A stretch of 64,000 nucleotides of DNA, taken from contig NZ_VIWT01000002.1 of the NCBI RefSeq assembly GCF_007829815.1, forward strand, positions 62,001 through 126,000. Direction: 5' to 3'. Made by a program: the position numbers and the translations under genes. The notes under the pieces were generated by a model. It saw only the letters and a list, made by a program, of their open reading frames with translations. It searched no databases and was not told where the DNA came from. Within the stretch, counting starts at the first letter, position 1, and each line of letters opens with the position of its first letter. This stretch comes from Kitasatospora viridis. GTDB lineage: Bacteria > Actinomycetota > Actinomycetes > Streptomycetales > Streptomycetaceae. Positions 26,190-34,712 of the stretch are shown here, in pieces.

Positions 26190-27224
26190 ATGCCACACAT
26201 GACGCAGAAGCACACCCCCCGCTCCGAGGCCGACGCCCTCCCGGTGATCGACCTCACGCTCGCCGACGGCAGCCCGCAGGACCGCAGGCGCCTGCACGAC
26301 GAGCTGCGCGCCGCGGCCACCGACGTCGGCTTCTTCCAACTCGTCGGCCACGGCGTCACCCCGGAGGAGACCGCCGCGCTAGGCGCGGCCATGCGGGCCT
26401 TCTTCGCCCTCCCCGACGCCGACCGACTCGCCGTCAGCAACCTCAACTCCCCGCACTACCGCGGCTACACCCGCACGGGCGACGAGCGCACGGCCGGCAG
26501 CCGGGACTGGCGCGACCAGCTGGACATCGGCGCCGAACGGCCGCCGCACGTGCCCGGCGCCAGCGAGCCCGCCTACTGGTGGCTGGAGGGCCCCAACCAG
26601 TGGCCCGAAGCGCTCCCCGAGCTGCGCACCGCCGCGCTCGGCTGGATCGACCGCCTCTCGGACGTCGCCCAGCGGCTGCTGCACGAGCTGCTCGGCGCGA
26701 TCGGCGCCCGCCCCGACTTCTACGACGACGCCTTCGAGGGCAACCCCCACCTGCGCCTCAAGCTGGTCCGCTACCCCGGCACCGCGCCCGACGGCGCCGC
26801 CCAGGGCGTCGGCTCCCACAAGGACTACGGCTTCATCACCCTGCTGCTCCAGGACACCGTGGGCGGACTGCAGGTCGAGCGCGCGGACGGCAGCTACCTG
26901 GACGTCCCGCCGATGGAGGGCGCCTTCGTCGTCAACCTCGGCGAGCTGCTGGAGGTCGCCACCGACGGCTACCTGAAGGCCACCAGCCACCGGGTGGTCA
27001 GCCCGGCCGGGGCCCGGGAGCGCTACTCCGTCCCGTTCTTCTACAACCCGCGCCTCGACGCCCACATCGCCCCGCTGGACTTCCCGCACGCCCAGCACGC
27101 CCCCGGTGTCACCGAGGACCCGGACAACCCGCTCTTCGCCGACTTCGGCCTGAACGAGTGGAAGGGCTACACCCGGGCCCACCCCGAGGTGACCCGCCGT
27201 CACCACACCGACCTGGTGGCCTGA
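26190..27224 (+). CDS. 2-oxoglutarate/Fe(II)-dependent oxygenase, isopenicillin N synthase family
   Basis: 344 residues. N-terminal DIOX_N-like domain with PVIDLTLADG and FFQLVGHGVTPEET, then the Fe-oxygenase core: H210 and D212 (GSHKDYGFITLLLQD), H267 (ATSHRVVSP) and the 2OG-binding R278-x-S280. The plant-like deoxygenase family (IPNS, GA oxidases, ethylene-forming enzyme) shares this layout. Two ATGs three codons apart are possible starts, with no strong SD before either. The 288 bases upstream contain nothing I could recognise. Substrate unknown. Confidence 0.88.
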   Translation: MPHMTQKHTPRSEADALPVIDLTLADGSPQDRRRLHDELRAAATDVGFFQLVGHGVTPEETAALGAAMRAFFALPDADRLAVSNLNSPHYRGYTRTGDERTAGSRDWRDQLDIGAERPPHVPGASEPAYWWLEGPNQWPEALPELRTAALGWIDRLSDVAQRLLHELLGAIGARPDFYDDAFEGNPHLRLKLVRYPGTAPDGAAQGVGSHKDYGFITLLLQDTVGGLQVERADGSYLDVPPMEGAFVVNLGELLEVATDGYLKATSHRVVSPAGARERYSVPFFYNPRLDAHIAPLDFPHAQHAPGVTEDPDNPLFADFGLNEWKGYTRAHPEVTRRHHTDLVA

Positions 27225-27239
27225 GACCGGGCACGCCGC

Positions 27240-27280
27240 CGCCCCCGCCGCCCGGTGCGTGACACCGGGCGGCGGGGGCG
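27240..27280. terminator. Bidirectional terminator hairpin
   Basis: CGCCCCCGCCGCCCGGTG pairs perfectly over 18 bp with the downstream arm around a CGTGA loop. It lies between the oxygenase and the convergent ABC-transporter operon. Confidence 0.8.
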
Positions 27281-27303
27281 CGTGGTGGCGCCGGGCAGGT
27301 CGG

Positions 27304-28296
27304 TCAGGCGAGCCGGCGGTGCACCCAGGCGACGGTGACCATCGCCAGCAGCACGGCCAGGCCCAGGCACATGGCGGTCTCGACCGCCTGCAACGGCCAG
27401 TAGTCGGTGGCGCGGTGCAGGTCGGTGTACTCGGCCGAGCCGGCGTACTTGGCGGCGCAGTCGGCCGGGGCCGGCAGCCCGCAGCCGTCGTAGGGCAGCT
27501 TGGTGCCGTCCGGACGGATGAAGCCCTGGGCGAAGCCCCAGGTGCTGTTGGGCAGTTCGGAGCGCGGGACGATCACCGTGTGCCAGCCCCACAGGTGCGG
27601 GCGCACCGCCGTCAGGGCGGCCTGCAGCAGGCCGACCAGCACCACCGTGACCGCCATCGCGGGCAGCGTGCGCCGCAGCAGCGCTCCGGCCAGGGCGCCC
27701 ACGGCCAGTGCCAGCAGAGCCGTCGCGGCCAGGTCGGGGCCGCCGGTGCTGAAGAAGAACTTGCTGTACCAGGCGATGCCGGAGACGTCGTTGGCCGAGG
27801 GGTGCCAGGCCCACCGGTACAGCAGCGCGAGCGCCCCCGCGAGCACCGAGACCAGCAGCCCGGCGGCCGCGAGCTTGGCCAGCACCCAGCGGCGCCGGGT
27901 GACCGACTGGCTCAGCACCAGCTTCCAGGTGCCCTGCTCCCACTCCTGGGCCAGCAGCGGCGCTCCGAGACCCGCGCCCAGCACGGCCGGCAGCAGCAAC
28001 AGCAGCATGCCGGTCAGCTGGAGCAGGCGCCCGTAGCCGTTCCGGAACTCCAGCACCGCTTCCTGGACGCCGGGCTGCTGGCAGTTCGGGTCCAGGCTGA
28101 TCTCGGCGCAGCCGGCGATGCCGTGGCTGCGGATGAAGTCGACCTCCTGGCCGTGCAACCACAGCGCGCCGACCCCGGCGGCCAGCAGCAGGACCAGTGC
28201 CCCCCACACGGCCGGGCGCAGTTGACGCCACATCAGCCAGCGCAGGCCGCTCGGTGCGAACGTGCGGCGCACCGGCGCCTCCAGCACGGCGGTCAT
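27304..28296 (-). CDS. ABC-2-type transporter permease
   Basis: 330 residues with about six membrane spans: one near residues 33-50, one around GMLLLLLPAVLGAGLG, a third and fourth in AAAGLLVSVLAGALALLYRW and LAATALLALAVGALAGALL, and others to the C-terminal LGLAVLLAMVTVAW. The extracellular loop has a CAEIS/DPNC cysteine pair. The ATG overlaps the stop of the upstream ATPase gene (ATGA). Together they form a two-component exporter or self-protection system under the GntR regulator. Cargo unknown. Confidence 0.85.
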   Translation of the reverse strand: MTAVLEAPVRRTFAPSGLRWLMWRQLRPAVWGALVLLLAAGVGALWLHGQEVDFIRSHGIAGCAEISLDPNCQQPGVQEAVLEFRNGYGRLLQLTGMLLLLLPAVLGAGLGAPLLAQEWEQGTWKLVLSQSVTRRRWVLAKLAAAGLLVSVLAGALALLYRWAWHPSANDVSGIAWYSKFFFSTGGPDLAATALLALAVGALAGALLRRTLPAMAVTVVLVGLLQAALTAVRPHLWGWHTVIVPRSELPNSTWGFAQGFIRPDGTKLPYDGCGLPAPADCAAKYAGSAEYTDLHRATDYWPLQAVETAMCLGLAVLLAMVTVAWVHRRLA

Positions 28297-29177
28297 CCGC
28301 CCACCTCCACCAGTTCCGCGACACGTGCCTCGTCGGTCAGCAGGGGCGGGGCGCCCTGCGCGCGCAGGTGCTCCAGCACCAGTTCCTCCAGGTTCGGCGC
28401 CGTGGCCTGCCAGGGCGGCGGCACCGGAGCGCCGGTGCGCAGCAGCGCGGTCAGCTGCCGGCCCGACTCGCGCCGCGCCACCACCAGATGGTCGGCCAGC
28501 GTGCCGGCCGCGTCGGCCGGGCCGACCACGATCCGGTGCAGCGCCAGCAACTCCTCGACGTCGCCCGCCAGCTGGACCCGGCCGCCGGACAGCAGCACCA
28601 GGAAGTCGCAGGACTCGGCGAGTTCGGCGATCACGTGCGAGGACATCACCACCGTGGTCCCCTGCTCGCCCGCCTCCGCCAGCAGCAGGCCCATCAACTC
28701 GTGCCGGGCCAGCGGGTCCAGATCCGCCATCGGCTCGTCCAGCAGCAGCAGGTCGGGCCGCTTGCCCAGCGCCAGGGCGAGCGACACCCGGGTGCGCTGG
28801 CCGCCGGAGAGCGAGCCGATCCGGGCGCTGGTCGGGAAGCCGCCCGAGGCCAGCACCTGCTCGGCCTTGGCCTGGTCCCACGCGGGGTTGAGCTCCCGGC
28901 CCAGCCGCAGCACGTCGGCCACGGTGAAGCGCGGGTAGAGCGACCGGTCCTGGGGGACGTAGGCGACCCGTTCGGCGGCCCGCTCCAGGGTGCCGGCGCT
29001 GGGTGCCAGCAACCCGGCCGCCATGGCCAGCAGCGTGGACTTGCCCGCTCCGTTCGGCCCGACCACGGCGCAGATCCGCCCGGCGGGCAGCGCGAACGAG
29101 CACTCCCGCAGCGCCCAGCCGCGCCGGTACCGCTTGCCCAACCCTGTCACGGCCAGGGCTGTCCCTGGTTCAGTCAT
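28293..29177 (-). CDS. ABC transporter ATP-binding protein
   Basis: 294 residues. Walker A is GPNGAGKST at residues 40-48, the signature is SLSGGQRTRVSLALALG, Walker B is LLLLDEP with the catalytic Glu, and the switch His is in VVMSSHVIAELAES. The C-terminal 80 residues form a regulatory extension common in drug-export ATPases. Coupled at both ends: its start overlaps the GntR stop by eight bases and its stop overlaps the permease ATG. Confidence 0.92.
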   Translation of the reverse strand: MTEPGTALAVTGLGKRYRRGWALRECSFALPAGRICAVVGPNGAGKSTLLAMAAGLLAPSAGTLERAAERVAYVPQDRSLYPRFTVADVLRLGRELNPAWDQAKAEQVLASGGFPTSARIGSLSGGQRTRVSLALALGKRPDLLLLDEPMADLDPLARHELMGLLLAEAGEQGTTVVMSSHVIAELAESCDFLVLLSGGRVQLAGDVEELLALHRIVVGPADAAGTLADHLVVARRESGRQLTALLRTGAPVPPPWQATAPNLEELVLEHLRAQGAPPLLTDEARVAELVEVGG

Positions 29178-29580
29178 CGTTTCCCCTCCCGGAGCCGCCG
29201 CTCTCGGCGAACTCCTGTTCCACCACCGAGGCCACCAGGGCCGCGACGTCTTCTCGCCCGAGCCCGGCCCGCCTGGCCCGGGCCGCCCACTGGGCCAGCT
29301 CGGCGCGCAGCGGCGAGTCGGCCGCGCCCTCCTCGCGGGCCAGCGAGCGCAGCACGAAGGTGCCGAGCCCCGGGCGCGGGGCGACCAGGCCCTCGCGCTC
29401 CAGCTCGCGGTAGGCCTTGAGCACCGTGTTCGGGTTGATCGCGGTCGCCGCCACCACCTCCTTGGCCGTGGGCAGCTTGTCTCCCGGCAGCAGCAGACCC
29501 AGCCGCAGGGCGTGCTTGGTCTGCTGCACGATCTGCAGGTACGTCGCCACCCCGCTGTGCCGGTCGATGCGGTAGTCCAT
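29170..29580 (-). CDS. GntR-family repressor, YtrA subfamily
   Basis: 136 residues. A GntR winged helix (YLQIVQQTKHALRLGLLLPGDKLP, then TAKEVVAATAINPNTVLKAYRELEREGLV, GTFVL) with a short C-terminal helical tail, which is the compact YtrA arrangement. YtrA-type repressors usually control an adjacent ABC transporter and themselves. The two transporter genes follow with overlapping ends, and a perfect inverted repeat abuts this start codon. No ribosome-binding site at the usual spacing is visible. Confidence 0.9.
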   Translation of the reverse strand: MDYRIDRHSGVATYLQIVQQTKHALRLGLLLPGDKLPTAKEVVAATAINPNTVLKAYRELEREGLVAPRPGLGTFVLRSLAREEGAADSPLRAELAQWAARARRAGLGREDVAALVASVVEQEFAESGGSGRGNDD

Positions 29581-29626
29581 CCTGCATCACCATTCCACTA
29601 AGGCATTAGTGGAATGGTGATGCAGG
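29581..29626. promoter_or_regulatory. GntR operator: perfect 21-bp inverted repeat touching the start codon
   Basis: The arms begin CCTGCATCACC...CACTAA and mirror exactly over 21 bases around a four-base centre (GGCA). The core reads CACTAA-N4-TTAGTG. The palindrome ends at the base before the GntR ATG, so a repressor bound there would block transcription, and in RNA the hairpin would occupy the ribosome-binding position. A TTGACG (-35-like) is present on the minus strand just beyond it (29638-29643). Confidence 0.8.
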
Positions 29627-29748
29627 GGATGACGGCACGTCAAGTCGACCGGTGGCGTGACCGGCGGGGGGAGGGGGTTTGGCGAGGTGGGAGGGGGTGA
29701 CGAGGAGTCAGTGGGGTGTGCTGTGCGTGGGGTGCGGTCCGGCGGCGT

Positions 29749-30636
29749 CTACCAGGGTCGGGAGTGCTCCGCTCCGGTGAACATGCGGGCGGCCGCGTGG
29801 ATGCTGGTGCCGGGCTGATGGGCCGTCACTGCGGTGCTGCGCGTCCAGCGGGTGTCCAGGAGTGGGCGCGGGCGTCCGGGCAGCTGGAACCAGGCCGCCC
29901 CCGTTCGCCGGCCCACCCGCCCGCAGGTGAAGGCGTCCGGGTCGAAGGAAGGCCCGCCGTACCGGGTTGCCTCCTCGAAGAGCTGATTGGAGGCGGCCAG
30001 AGCGATGTCCGCCCGTTCCCGGTCGAGCAGTTCCCAGGTCGGGCGCGCGATGGACAGTCGGCAGCTGATGGCTACCGCGGTCCCGTGGATTCCCGTCATG
30101 GTGAAGAAGACCGGGCCGGCGTCCATCCCGATCAGCAAGGCCAGCGGAGCTCGTCGCCCCGCGTTGGCGCGACGCAGGCGCTCGTGCACCGCGGCCGGCC
30201 AGGAGCCCAGCAACCGGCCCGGCGGCACGTCGCCGTGCATCGCGAGCAGCACGCCGTCGCCGCGCTCCTCCCAATACAGCGCGGCCTCGGGGACGCCGAC
30301 GTCGGCGAAGGCCCCGTAGAGCACCGTGCGGAGCTCCGCGCGCGTCCGCGCCCGGGTGGCCTCGTCGTCGGCGTCGCCCCCCTGGACAGCGACGGTGATC
30401 ACCAGGGCGTGGGCCTGCTCCGGGAGCGCCGCCTCGCACGGCGGACCGGCGGCGTCGAGCCCGAGGTGCTCGGCCACGCGCGCACCGATCGCCTCGGGCA
30501 GCGGTGCCATGAAGGGCCGCACGTGCGGGGCGCCCAGGCTGGAGGCGGCGAGCAGGTCGGCGAATCCCTCGGCCGGGTCGGGGACGGCCGGGTCGGCGGC
30601 GGGTCCCGCCGGGGTCAGGTCTTTCCGGATGGTCAT
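29749..30636 (-). CDS. Degenerate class III nucleotidyl-cyclase-like protein
   Basis: 295 residues. The central part resembles the streptomycete class of adenylate/guanylate-cyclase-like proteins: RTRAELRTVLYGAF, YWEERGDGVLLAMHGDVP and a conserved Leu/Arg block. The second metal Asp (RGDGVLL) is present, but the first metal-binding motif is not recognisable (VITVAVQGGDADD), so catalysis is doubtful. The N-terminal 30 residues and the C-terminal tail are unique. It starts 12 bases after a sigma factor gene in the same operon, at the edge of the contractile-injection locus. A regulatory or sensor role is likely, but unproven. Confidence 0.65.
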   Translation of the reverse strand: MTIRKDLTPAGPAADPAVPDPAEGFADLLAASSLGAPHVRPFMAPLPEAIGARVAEHLGLDAAGPPCEAALPEQAHALVITVAVQGGDADDEATRARTRAELRTVLYGAFADVGVPEAALYWEERGDGVLLAMHGDVPPGRLLGSWPAAVHERLRRANAGRRAPLALLIGMDAGPVFFTMTGIHGTAVAISCRLSIARPTWELLDRERADIALAASNQLFEEATRYGGPSFDPDAFTCGRVGRRTGAAWFQLPGRPRPLLDTRWTRSTAVTAHQPGTSIHAAARMFTGAEHSRPW

Positions 30637-30648
30637 CGTCCCCCCTCG

Positions 30649-31476
30649 TCAGTTCGTGACGGAGTCGGAATTGTCGTTGCGATGCTTGGTGCGGGCCCGG
30701 CCGACCCGGCTCTCCAAGGCTTTCGTGCTGAGGTCGACGCGGTGGGCGGCCTCGGCCTGGCTGTATCCGGCGCCCCGCAGTACGAGGGCCTCGCGCAGCT
30801 TCGGGTCGGGCAGGGCGGTGAGCACGCTCGCCACCTGGCTCCGCAGCACGACGGCCTCCAGTGGATCGACGGCGCGCTGGTCCGGCAGGGCGGCCAGCAC
30901 CTCGTCGGCGTCCTCGCTCACCTGCCGGGCGGCGGCCGTGCGGCTGCGGTGCCAGCGCTGGTACTCGCCTTTGAAGGACAGCAGGCACGCACCCAGGTAG
31001 AAGGTGGTCAGGCTCGCCCCGCCGGTGGGGCTCCACCGGCCGTTGACCAGGGCCTGACGGTGGAACAGCCGGGCGCCGGCCAGGATCGTCTCGGTGGCGA
31101 CCTCGTGGCGGTCGTCGCGCTCCCACGGCGTGACGATCATGCTTTCCGGCACGGGGCGCCCGGCGGCGCGGGCCTGGGCGAAGACGATGCCCGAGCCGCA
31201 CCACGGGGTGAGCACGTTCCAGCCGTACTGCATCAGTTGACCCATGACCTGCTGGTACAGCGGCCCGGCGAACCCGACCTGCCGCAGCCGCCGCACGACC
31301 TCCGCGTCCGCCGCGAGCCTGGCCGCACGGTCACCGGCCGTTCCGCCGCCGGCCCGGACGAGCTCCTCGTCGAGCGCGGCCAGCCGCTCCCCGTGCTCCG
31401 CGGCGGCACCGGGCCGGATGATCGAACGGCCCGAGGCAGACCGGGGGCCTCCGGGCCCCGCAAGCTCGTGTTCCAC
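30649..31476 (-). CDS. Sigma-70-family (ECF-like) sigma factor
   Basis: 275 residues. Region-2-like sequence (LTTFYLGACLLSFKGEYQRWHR) is followed, after a linker, by a region 4 with DPKLREALVLRGAGYSQAEAAHRVDLSTKALESRVGRAR, a recognisable sigma-4 helix-turn-helix. The N-terminal 100 residues are an extra helical domain. A GTG start was chosen because GGAGGAG lies five bases upstream; longer in-frame reading is low-complexity. It is co-directional and 12 bases from the cyclase-like gene and divergent from the structural genes, so it may govern them. Promoter specificity unknown. Confidence 0.72.
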   Translation of the reverse strand: MEHELAGPGGPRSASGRSIIRPGAAAEHGERLAALDEELVRAGGGTAGDRAARLAADAEVVRRLRQVGFAGPLYQQVMGQLMQYGWNVLTPWCGSGIVFAQARAAGRPVPESMIVTPWERDDRHEVATETILAGARLFHRQALVNGRWSPTGGASLTTFYLGACLLSFKGEYQRWHRSRTAAARQVSEDADEVLAALPDQRAVDPLEAVVLRSQVASVLTALPDPKLREALVLRGAGYSQAEAAHRVDLSTKALESRVGRARTKHRNDNSDSVTN

Positions 31477-31581
31477 ACCTGCTCCTCCTCGACGGTCCTG
31501 TGCCGACCCCCCGACGGCCCCTCGCACCCGTTCTAGGCCCCCGACCCCGGCCGCCCCGCGCCCCGACACCGATTTTCCCAA

Positions 31582-31595
31582 GTGACCTACGTCAC
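31582..31595. promoter_or_regulatory. Small palindrome in the sigma/small-membrane-protein gap
   Basis: GTGAC-CTAC-GTCAC is a perfect 5-4-5 inverted repeat in the 226-bp divergent region. It could be an operator for the locus. Short perfect repeats like this can arise by chance, so weight is low. Confidence 0.25.
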
Positions 31596-31702
31596 GCGAG
31601 GGGTGATGGCCAGTCAACCACCTAGACCCCTGATGCACGGGCACCGCGCACCAGCGCACCGCCCCACCGATCCACTCAGCCACTCATCCACCGGGAGTCG
31701 AC

Positions 31703-31891
31703 ATGAGCAACAAACCGGCCCGCCCCCTCCTCGGCCAGCGCGCCGCCGTGATCCTCCTCCTCGGCGTCCTGTGCGCGGCCGCCGCCGGGATCCTTACCGT
31801 CCTCGCGGGCGCCGCCCCGGCCACCGGCTTCCTGACCGCCGGCGCCGCGTTCGCGGGCGCCGTGGTCTTCTTCCAGGCGATCATCGAATGA
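31703..31891 (+). CDS. Small two-span membrane protein
   Basis: 62 residues. Two hydrophobic segments (AAVILLLGVLCAAAAGILTV and FLTAGAAFAGAVVFFQAII) separated by a short polar link would cross the membrane twice. GGGAG lies six bases before the ATG. It is the first gene on the plus strand of the eCIS locus. I do not recognise it as an eCIS component, and a holin-like or regulatory role would be speculation. Confidence 0.6.
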   Translation: MSNKPARPLLGQRAAVILLLGVLCAAAAGILTVLAGAAPATGFLTAGAAFAGAVVFFQAIIE

Positions 31892-31946
31892 GCGAGCTGC
31901 GCGATCACGCAGTCCGGGGTGCGCTTTTCGCCACCGGACCGCGCAG

Positions 31947-31985
31947 TCGGCGCCGGTGCGGGCGGCCGAGACTGATCGGCGCCGG
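31947..31985. repeat. Direct repeat before the sheath operon
   Basis: The ten-base TCGGCGCCGG occurs twice, 29 bases apart, in the leader before the sheath gene. Each copy holds a GGCGCC palindrome, so it could be a pair of binding sites. Chance is not excluded in this GC-rich context. Confidence 0.25.
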
Positions 31986-32024
31986 CCCGACGTCGTCGTG
32001 CGGGGCGGTCGCGAAGGAGGACAG

Positions 32025-33593
32025 GTGGCTACGTATCAATCCCCGGGGGTCTACGTCGAGGAGGTCTCCTCGGGCTCCCGGCCGATCGAGGGCGTGGGCA
32101 CCGCGGTGTGCGCGTTCGTCGGGTTCGCCGAGCGCGGGGTGTCCAACCAGCCGACGCTCGTGACCAATTGGACGCAGTACACGAAGGCCTTCGGCGGCTT
32201 CGTCGAGGGCGCCTACCTGCCGCAGGCGGTCTACGGGTACTTCCTCAACGGGGGCGGTGCGGCGTACGTGGTGCGGGTGGGGGCCGAGCCGGGCGAGGAC
32301 GGCGCGGCGCCGCCCGTCGCCGCGCACGGCGAACTGCCCGCCGCCGGTGCGGACGACCGCCCGGTGCTGCGCGCCAAGGCGCTGCCGGCGGCCCCGGGGC
32401 AGCCGGGTGCGGAGCTGAGCGTCGAGGTCGCGGACGCCGGCGAGCCGGACGAAGGGCTGTTCAAGCTGATCATCCGTCAGGGCGAGCGCGAGGCCGAGGT
32501 GTTCGACAACCTCTCGCTGCGGCGCGGCCCCCGGCACGCCGCCACGGTGGTCAAGGAGTCCTCCCGGCTGCTCGCCCTGGAGGAGGTCAAGGGCGCGGCT
32601 GCGCTGGTCCCGGCCAAGGGCGTCCGGGTCGCGGTGCCCGGGGCGGCCGTCGTCGCGCCCGCCGCGACCGGGGCGGCGCCGGCCCGGATCACCCCCGCCG
32701 ACTACGTCGGGGACACCGCCGACCGCACCGGTTTCGCCGGCCTGGAGGCGGTCGAGAACGTCACCATGCTCTGCGTCCCCGACCTGATGGCCGCCTACCA
32801 GAACGGCTCGGTCGACCTCGACGGTGTCAAGGCCGTGCAGCTCGCGATGATCGCGCACTGCGAGCTGATGGCCGACCGGGTGGCGATCCTGGACCCGCCG
32901 CCGGGCCTGGGCGCCCAGCAAGTCCAGGAGTGGCGCACGGACTTCGCCGGGTACGACTCCAAGTACGCGGCGCTGTACTGGCCCTGGATCAAGGTGATGG
33001 ACCCGGCCCAGGGCCGACCGGCGCCCATGCCGCCCAGCGGCCACGTCGCCGGGGTGTGGGCGCGCAGTGACGCGAACCGGGGCGTGCACAAGGCACCGGC
33101 CAACGAAGTGCTGCGCGGAGTGCTCCAGTTGGAGACCAACATCACCCGCGGTGAGCACGACCTGCTCAACCCGATCGCGGTCAACTGCATCCGCTCCTTC
33201 CCCGGCCAGGGCATCCGGATCTGGGGAGCGCGGACGCTGTCGAGCGACCCCGAGTGGCGCTACCTGAACGTGCGACGACTCTTCAACTACGTCGAGAAGT
33301 CCATCCTCGACGGCACCAACTGGGTGGTGTTCGAGCCCAACGACCGCTTCCTGTGGGGGGCGGTGCGCCGCACCATCACGATGTTCCTGCGCCGGGTATG
33401 GCGCAGCGGAGCGCTGTTCGGCCGCACCCCGGAGGAGGCGTTCTTCGTCAAGTGCGACGAGGAGAACAACCCGCCGGAGAACCGGGACGCCGGCATCCTC
33501 ACCGTCGACATCGGCATCGCCCCGGTCAAGCCCGCCGAGTTCATCGTCTTCCGGGTCTCGCAGTACTCGCAGGGCACGGCCCTGGAGGAGTGA
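32025..33593 (+). CDS. Contractile sheath protein (eCIS; phage tail sheath family)
   Basis: 522 residues. The N-terminus YQSPGVYVEEVSSGSRPI is the phage tail sheath signature, and the C-terminal half has VRRLFNYVEKSILDGTNWVVFEPND, LWGAVRRTITMFLRRVWRSGAL and IGIAPVKPAEFIVFRVSQ, diagnostic of the conserved sheath C-terminal domain. The middle (about 90-230) is a variable domain. The GTG start has GAAGGAGG seven bases upstream. It begins a tightly packed plus-strand operon. Sheath contraction drives the inner tube through a membrane. The tube gene follows one base after the stop. Confidence 0.97.
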   Translation: MATYQSPGVYVEEVSSGSRPIEGVGTAVCAFVGFAERGVSNQPTLVTNWTQYTKAFGGFVEGAYLPQAVYGYFLNGGGAAYVVRVGAEPGEDGAAPPVAAHGELPAAGADDRPVLRAKALPAAPGQPGAELSVEVADAGEPDEGLFKLIIRQGEREAEVFDNLSLRRGPRHAATVVKESSRLLALEEVKGAAALVPAKGVRVAVPGAAVVAPAATGAAPARITPADYVGDTADRTGFAGLEAVENVTMLCVPDLMAAYQNGSVDLDGVKAVQLAMIAHCELMADRVAILDPPPGLGAQQVQEWRTDFAGYDSKYAALYWPWIKVMDPAQGRPAPMPPSGHVAGVWARSDANRGVHKAPANEVLRGVLQLETNITRGEHDLLNPIAVNCIRSFPGQGIRIWGARTLSSDPEWRYLNVRRLFNYVEKSILDGTNWVVFEPNDRFLWGAVRRTITMFLRRVWRSGALFGRTPEEAFFVKCDEENNPPENRDAGILTVDIGIAPVKPAEFIVFRVSQYSQGTALEE

Positions 33594-33594
33594 C

Positions 33595-34182
33595 ATGTCG
33601 AACCCGGATTCAGCTCCCCCCGTCCTCGCCTCAGCCCCGGTCTTCATCATCTCCTGGGCCGCCCCCTTCGGCAGCAGCCAGTTGCAGAAGATCGCCTTCC
33701 GGGAGCTCGAAGGCATCAACAGCGAGATCGACGTCCAGCAGTACATCTCGGTGGACCCGACCGGATACGTCAACCACACCAAGCAGTTCGGCATGACCAA
33801 GCCGCCGACGGTGACGCTGCGGCGCGGCCTGGACAACAACCTGGCGCTCTGGCAGTGGCACCAACTCGCCCTGGACGGCAACCCCAAGGCGCGCGTCGAC
33901 TGCGTGGGGCTGGACATCTACCCCGCCTGGGGCCCGGGTGCCCCGACCAGCACCAGCAACCTCCCCGGCGTCCAGAAGTACCAGCCGACGGCGCCGATCG
34001 CGAGCTACACCCTGATGAACGCCTGGTGTTCACGGATCGCCATCGGATCGGCCCAGGCGGGCGAAGGCATCGTGACCGAGGAGGTCACGATCGTCTGCGA
34101 CCAGATCGCCCAGGGCCACGGCGACGGCCGGGGCCCGGCGCACCTCACCGCGCCCCCGCCGACCCTGCCGCCGACGCGGTGA
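33595..34182 (+). CDS. Tube protein, phage gp19 family (larger variant)
   Basis: 195 residues. Features of the tail-tube superfamily: FRELEGINSEIDVQQYIS near the N-terminus, HTKQFGMTKPPTVTLRRGLD in the middle, and the C-terminal beta strand SRIAIGSAQAGEGIVTEEVTIVCD. Such subunits stack in hexameric rings inside the sheath. It differs from the next tube gene by a longer insertion and a Pro/Thr-rich C-terminus. Which of the tube genes forms the main tube and which the ends cannot be decided by eye. Confidence 0.9.
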   Translation: MSNPDSAPPVLASAPVFIISWAAPFGSSQLQKIAFRELEGINSEIDVQQYISVDPTGYVNHTKQFGMTKPPTVTLRRGLDNNLALWQWHQLALDGNPKARVDCVGLDIYPAWGPGAPTSTSNLPGVQKYQPTAPIASYTLMNAWCSRIAIGSAQAGEGIVTEEVTIVCDQIAQGHGDGRGPAHLTAPPPTLPPTR

Positions 34183-34230
34183 CACAGAGCGGCCGCAGCG
34201 CAGCCCCAACAGGAAGGAGTGATGGGCCAG

Positions 34231-34698
34231 ATGGCGAACGCCGACGGCAACCCGACCGTGATGAGCGCGTCGACCTTCGTGATCCAGGTGGATGGGATCC
34301 AGGTCGCCTCGTTCAGCGAACTGAGCGGGATCAACACCGAGGTCGAACCGGTCGAGTACATCTCCTCGGGCGTCGGGGGGATCGTGCACACCAAGCAGTA
34401 CGGCAAGACCAAGCCGCCCGCGGTGACCCTCGCGCGCGGCCTCGACACCCAGACCTACATGTGGGCCTGGCACCAGGCGGTGCTGATGGGCGACCCCGCG
34501 GCGCGCAAGACCTGCTCGCTCCAGCTCTTCGCGGCCGGCTCCTCCCCGAAGTCCGCCACGCCGATCATCACCTACGTCCTGGAGAACGCCTGGCCGTCGC
34601 GGCTGGAGATCGGCGCGATGCGGGCCGGGTCCACGGACGTGATCAACGAGACCGTGACGCTGTACTGCGACCAGATCCTGATGCAGCCGACCGGATGA
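34231..34698 (+). CDS. Main tube protein, phage gp19 family
   Basis: 155 residues, close to the standard tube length. It has the family motifs SFSELSGINTEVEPVEYIS, HTKQYGKTKPPAVTLARGLD and the C-terminal IGAMRAGSTDVINETVTLYCDQ. The compact size suggests this is the hexamer-forming inner-tube subunit. Several starts are possible: ATG here has AAGGAG at eleven bases, while an ATG nine bases upstream has that sequence too close to be used. Its TGA overlaps an in-frame ATG just before the next gene. Confidence 0.92.
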   Translation: MANADGNPTVMSASTFVIQVDGIQVASFSELSGINTEVEPVEYISSGVGGIVHTKQYGKTKPPAVTLARGLDTQTYMWAWHQAVLMGDPAARKTCSLQLFAAGSSPKSATPIITYVLENAWPSRLEIGAMRAGSTDVINETVTLYCDQILMQPTG

Positions 34699-34712
34699 GG
34701 AACGAGGGACCC

